Positions 6,784-8,885 of a stretch of 8,885 bases of DNA are shown piece after piece. The notes below the pieces were generated by a model, which searched no databases, had not been told where the DNA came from, and saw only the letters and a list, made by a program, of their open reading frames with translations. Position 1 is the first letter of the stretch. Each line of letters starts with the position of its first letter. Origin of the DNA: Myxococcales bacterium (lineage in GTDB: Bacteria > Myxococcota > Myxococcia > Myxococcales > Anaeromyxobacteraceae); NCBI GenBank assembly GCA_021779335.1, contig JAJYAW010000091.1, forward strand, positions 1 to 8,885, written 5' to 3'. Position numbers and translations under genes: made by a program.

Positions 6784-6790
6784 AACGCCC

Positions 6791-7990
6791 ATGCCCCGCC
6801 GAGCGACGACCGCGATCCTCTCCCCCGCCATGAGGCCGGTGGTGCGGTCCCTCGCCCGGCCGGGGACCCTCGTCGTCCTCGACTTCGACGGCACCCTGGC
6901 GCCCATCGTGAGCGACCGCCGCGCCGCCAGGCTCTCGCGGACCACCCGGGCCCTCCTGGCACGGCTGGCCCGCCTCTACCCCGTCGCCGTCCTGAGCGGA
7001 CGCGCCGCGGACGACGTCCGGGCGCGCCTCGACGGGGTGCCGGTGCGGTGGGTGATCGGGTCTCACGGCAACGACTGGCCCGGCGAGGAGCGGCAGCACC
7101 GGGCCTGGCGGGGGCAGATCGGCCGCTGGAGGGCCAGGCTCTCGTCGCGCCTCGCCGGGGTCCCGGGCCTCGAGCTCGAGCGCACCCCCCTGTCGCTGGC
7201 CGTCCACTACCGGCACGCAGCGGATCCTCGCGCCGCGCTGGCCGCCGTCCAGGCGGCCACCGCCGACCTCCCCGCCTGCTCGCTGGTCCTCGGCAAGATG
7301 GTGGTGAACCTCGTGCCGGAGGGCGCGGGCGACAAGGGGACGGCCCTCCGACGCCTCGTGCGCCTCGCCGACGCCGAGCGGGTCCTCTTCGTCGGCGACG
7401 ACGTGACGGACGAGGCGGCCTTCGGCGCCCGGCTCGACGTCCCGGCCGTCATGGTCCGCGTCGGACGGAGCGCCGGGTCGAAGGCCGGCAGCTGGGTCCG
7501 CCGCCGCGACGAGGTGGACGTGCTGCTCGACCGCCTCTGCCGGCTCCGGGAGGTCGGCCCGCTCGGGGCCACGCTCGGCTTCCTGAAGGAGCTGTGGGCG
7601 CTCGAGCAGGGGCTCAACCGGCGCTCCCGGGCGATGCTGCGCCGCCATGGGGTCAGCGGACCTCAACGGCTGGCGGTCCGGCTCATCGGCCGCCTCGCCC
7701 CCATCCGCCCTGCGCAGCTGGCCCGCGAGCTCCACCTCCACCCGTCGTCCATCACCAGGCTCATCCGCCGGCTCGAGCGCCGAGGCCTCGTCCGCCGGAC
7801 CACCGACCCGTCGCACCGGGGGCGCTACCTCCTCGAGCCCGGCCGCAAGGGCGGCCGCGTCGAGCGGCTCGGCGCCGGCACCGTGGAGAGCGCCGTCCTG
7901 ACGGCCCTCGAGGCCGCCGGCGCCGAGGACGTCGCGGCCGCTCGGCGCGTGCTCTCGCTCGTCACGAAAGGGCTCGCCACGCCCAGGTGA
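6791..7990 (+). CDS. otsB: Trehalose-6-phosphate phosphatase fused to MarR-family regulator
   Basis: The N-terminal half (about 25-250 of 399 residues) is an OtsB-type HAD phosphatase, which converts trehalose 6-phosphate to trehalose. It has nucleophile and acid Asp31/Asp33 in LDFDGTL, LSGR (68-71), GSHGND (90-95), the Lys169 region (GKMVV), GDKGTAL (180-186) and GDDVTDEAAF (202-211). All catalytic positions look intact. From about 262 (LGFLKELWALEQGLNRR) to the end is a full MarR-type domain. It has a dimerisation helix, GVSGPQRL, helix-turn-helix LARELHLHPSSITRLIRRLE (about 310-329), a wing around RRTTDPSHRGRYLL and C-terminal helices. The frame is continuous with no stop or restart between the halves. 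The start is uncertain: ATG 6791 is chosen, ATG 6830 is possible, and TTG 6770 would lie inside the palindrome. No start has a good ribosome-binding site. The enzyme is cytoplasmic; a DNA-binding, possibly T6P-sensing role is inferred. No otsA is in view. Confidence 0.88.
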   Translation: MPRRATTAILSPAMRPVVRSLARPGTLVVLDFDGTLAPIVSDRRAARLSRTTRALLARLARLYPVAVLSGRAADDVRARLDGVPVRWVIGSHGNDWPGEERQHRAWRGQIGRWRARLSSRLAGVPGLELERTPLSLAVHYRHAADPRAALAAVQAATADLPACSLVLGKMVVNLVPEGAGDKGTALRRLVRLADAERVLFVGDDVTDEAAFGARLDVPAVMVRVGRSAGSKAGSWVRRRDEVDVLLDRLCRLREVGPLGATLGFLKELWALEQGLNRRSRAMLRRHGVSGPQRLAVRLIGRLAPIRPAQLARELHLHPSSITRLIRRLERRGLVRRTTDPSHRGRYLLEPGRKGGRVERLGAGTVESAVLTALEAAGAEDVAAARRVLSLVTKGLATPR

Positions 7991-8044
7991 GGCACCCGCG
8001 CGGCTGGTCGCGGCGAGCCCGGCGCTCCGTGGTAGCGTCCGGCC

Positions 8045-8713
8045 GTGCCGACCAGGGTCGCCGCCATCCTCGCCGGGCTTGCGTCCGCGGCCCTGTTCGC
8101 CTGCGAGCGGCCGCCTCCGCCGCCAGCCTCGGCCCCGTCTGCTCCACCGACCGCGGCAGCGCCGTCCGGGCCCGCGCCCGCTGCCCCGGCCCAGGCCGGG
8201 CCGCCCGTTCAACCCTCGGCCCTCGGCCCGCCGACGGTTGCAGCCCTGGCGCCAGCACCGGCCCTGGCCCCCGCCTCGACCCCCGGCCCGGTCGCCTCCC
8301 CTCCGGTCGCCTCCCCTCCCGTCGAGGTCCTCGAGGCCCAGGCGCTCATCCCCGGCGCCACCACCCCCCTCGAGAGCGGCGTGCAGGTCACCGTGGATCC
8401 AGGCGCCACCTTCCGGGTCCGGCTCAAGGGCACCTACCCCGATGCGCGCCTCTCGCTCCTCGACGCCGGCGACGACATGGTGCCGTCGGCGGGGGCCCGG
8501 GAAGCCGGCGCGACCACGACCGTCACACTCCAGCCGTCCTCGCCTCTCAAGCCTGGCGGCGGCTACCGGCTCCGCGTCGACGGCGCCACCACGCGAGAGC
8601 TCCAGGCCGCCGACGGCACCGCCCGCGCTCCCGTCGAGTTCTCCATCCTGGCCGCCGGCGAGCCGCCCGCCGCGCCCAGGGCGAAGCTGAAGAAGGCGAA
8701 GAAGCACCCCTGA
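8045..8713 (+). CDS. Pro/Ala-rich lipoprotein with Ig-like C-terminal domain
   Basis: The 222-residue product begins with a short lipoprotein signal peptide ending LFAC, with the likely lipidated Cys at 20, so it should be anchored in the envelope. Residues 22-93 are a low-complexity Pro/Ala linker that includes a VASPP tandem repeat. Residues 94-205 form a beta-rich domain (for example FRVRLKGTYPDARLSLLDAG and PLKPGGGYRLRVDG) resembling bacterial Ig-like/Big_5-type domains. The tail is basic (KLKKAKKHP). The start is GTG at 8045, with no clear ribosome-binding site. It lies 54 bp after the otsB-marR stop and 18 bp before the next exported protein, so it is probably transcribed with the latter. 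I do not recognise a specific function; a structural or scaffold role in the envelope is a guess. Confidence 0.75.
   Translation: MPTRVAAILAGLASAALFACERPPPPPASAPSAPPTAAAPSGPAPAAPAQAGPPVQPSALGPPTVAALAPAPALAPASTPGPVASPPVASPPVEVLEAQALIPGATTPLESGVQVTVDPGATFRVRLKGTYPDARLSLLDAGDDMVPSAGAREAGATTTVTLQPSSPLKPGGGYRLRVDGATTRELQAADGTARAPVEFSILAAGEPPAAPRAKLKKAKKHP
8291..8320 (+). repeat. Two-copy 15-bp tandem repeat in lipoprotein linker
   Basis: GTCGCCTCCCCTCC followed by one variable base occurs twice in tandem (8291-8305 and 8306-8320), encoding VASPP twice in the lipoprotein's linker. It is probably a slippage duplication; copy number may vary between strains. Confidence 0.8.
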
Positions 8714-8731
8714 TCCCTGGAGGTTCGCACC

Positions 8732-8885
8732 GTGCCAGACCGCACCGCCTCGCCCCCCGCCGCTCCTCGCTCCAGCCGGCCCGGACGGCCAGCGCCGCGC
8801 CTCGCCCGGGCCGCCCTCGCCGGCGCGCTGGCCGCCGCCGCCCTGGCGCTGGGCGCCCCCGCCGGCCCCGCCCGGGCAGCTCAGC
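8732..8885 (+). CDS. Exported protein, N-terminal part only (runs off window)
   Basis: A GTG at 8732 is preceded by a strong GGAGG (8719-8723, 8 nt spacing). The frame stays open to the window end (51 codons). It encodes an Arg/Pro-rich n-region of about 29 residues, a hydrophobic core (ALAGALAAAALALGAP) and a likely signal-peptidase I site at ARA-AQ, so the protein is exported. The mature part is outside the window and its function cannot be told. It follows the lipoprotein by 18 bp on the same strand, suggesting an operon of envelope proteins. Confidence 0.7.
   Translation, partial: MPDRTASPPAAPRSSRPGRPAPRLARAALAGALAAAALALGAPAGPARAAQ

Noticed and set aside
6770..6790. TTG at 6770 as the start of the otsB-marR fusion
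   Set aside because: It lies inside the palindrome, has only a weak ribosome-binding site, and adds seven residues with no family support; ATG 6791 is preferred though not proven.
6749..8707. 652-codon minus-strand open frame opposite the fusion gene and lipoprotein
   Set aside because: It is Gly/Arg/Asp-rich shadow sequence crossing two real genes and the gap between them.

Overview
The window is a very GC-rich stretch of bacterial chromosome (roughly 70% or more G+C, with coding frames strongly biased to G/C in third codon positions). The style of the genes, especially the MarR-type domain and the proline/alanine-rich lipoprotein, reminds me of Myxococcota such as Anaeromyxobacter relatives. 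That assignment is an impression from sequence style, not a search result. There are no rRNA, tRNA or CRISPR features and no intact mobile element.

Layout. Positions 1-870 hold no intact gene. They contain a pair of 19-bp direct repeats, the start of a YiiX/C92-type hydrolase gene (signal peptide plus the first conserved motif only), and a minus-strand tract that looks like frameshifted coding sequence, so this looks like a gene graveyard. From 871 comes rsgA (ribosome small-subunit maturation GTPase, plus strand). It converges on a minus-strand operon tkt-rpiB (transketolase and ribose-5-phosphate isomerase B, both of the non-oxidative pentose phosphate pathway), whose two genes are so tightly packed that the tkt stop codon overlaps the rpiB ribosome-binding site. 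A 331-bp gap upstream of tkt holds what looks like the C-terminal scrap of a histidine-phosphatase gene. Next is a full-length ClC chloride transporter with two C-terminal CBS domains (minus strand).

The most interesting part is the short divergent region at 6722-6790 and the gene it drives on the plus strand. That single ORF encodes an apparently intact trehalose-6-phosphate phosphatase (OtsB, HAD fold) fused to a complete MarR-family winged-helix DNA-binding domain. The intergenic region contains a perfect 16-bp palindrome, a good MarR-type operator candidate. It sits just downstream of a plausible sigma70 promoter for the fusion gene and close to where a clc promoter would be. Taken together this suggests an autoregulated enzyme-repressor controlling trehalose metabolism and chloride transport, two osmotic-stress functions. 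The regulatory link is inference.

The window ends with a proline/alanine-rich lipoprotein carrying a beta-rich, Ig-like C-terminal domain. After 18 bp comes the start of a second exported protein (signal peptide only) that runs off the end; the two probably form an envelope-protein operon.
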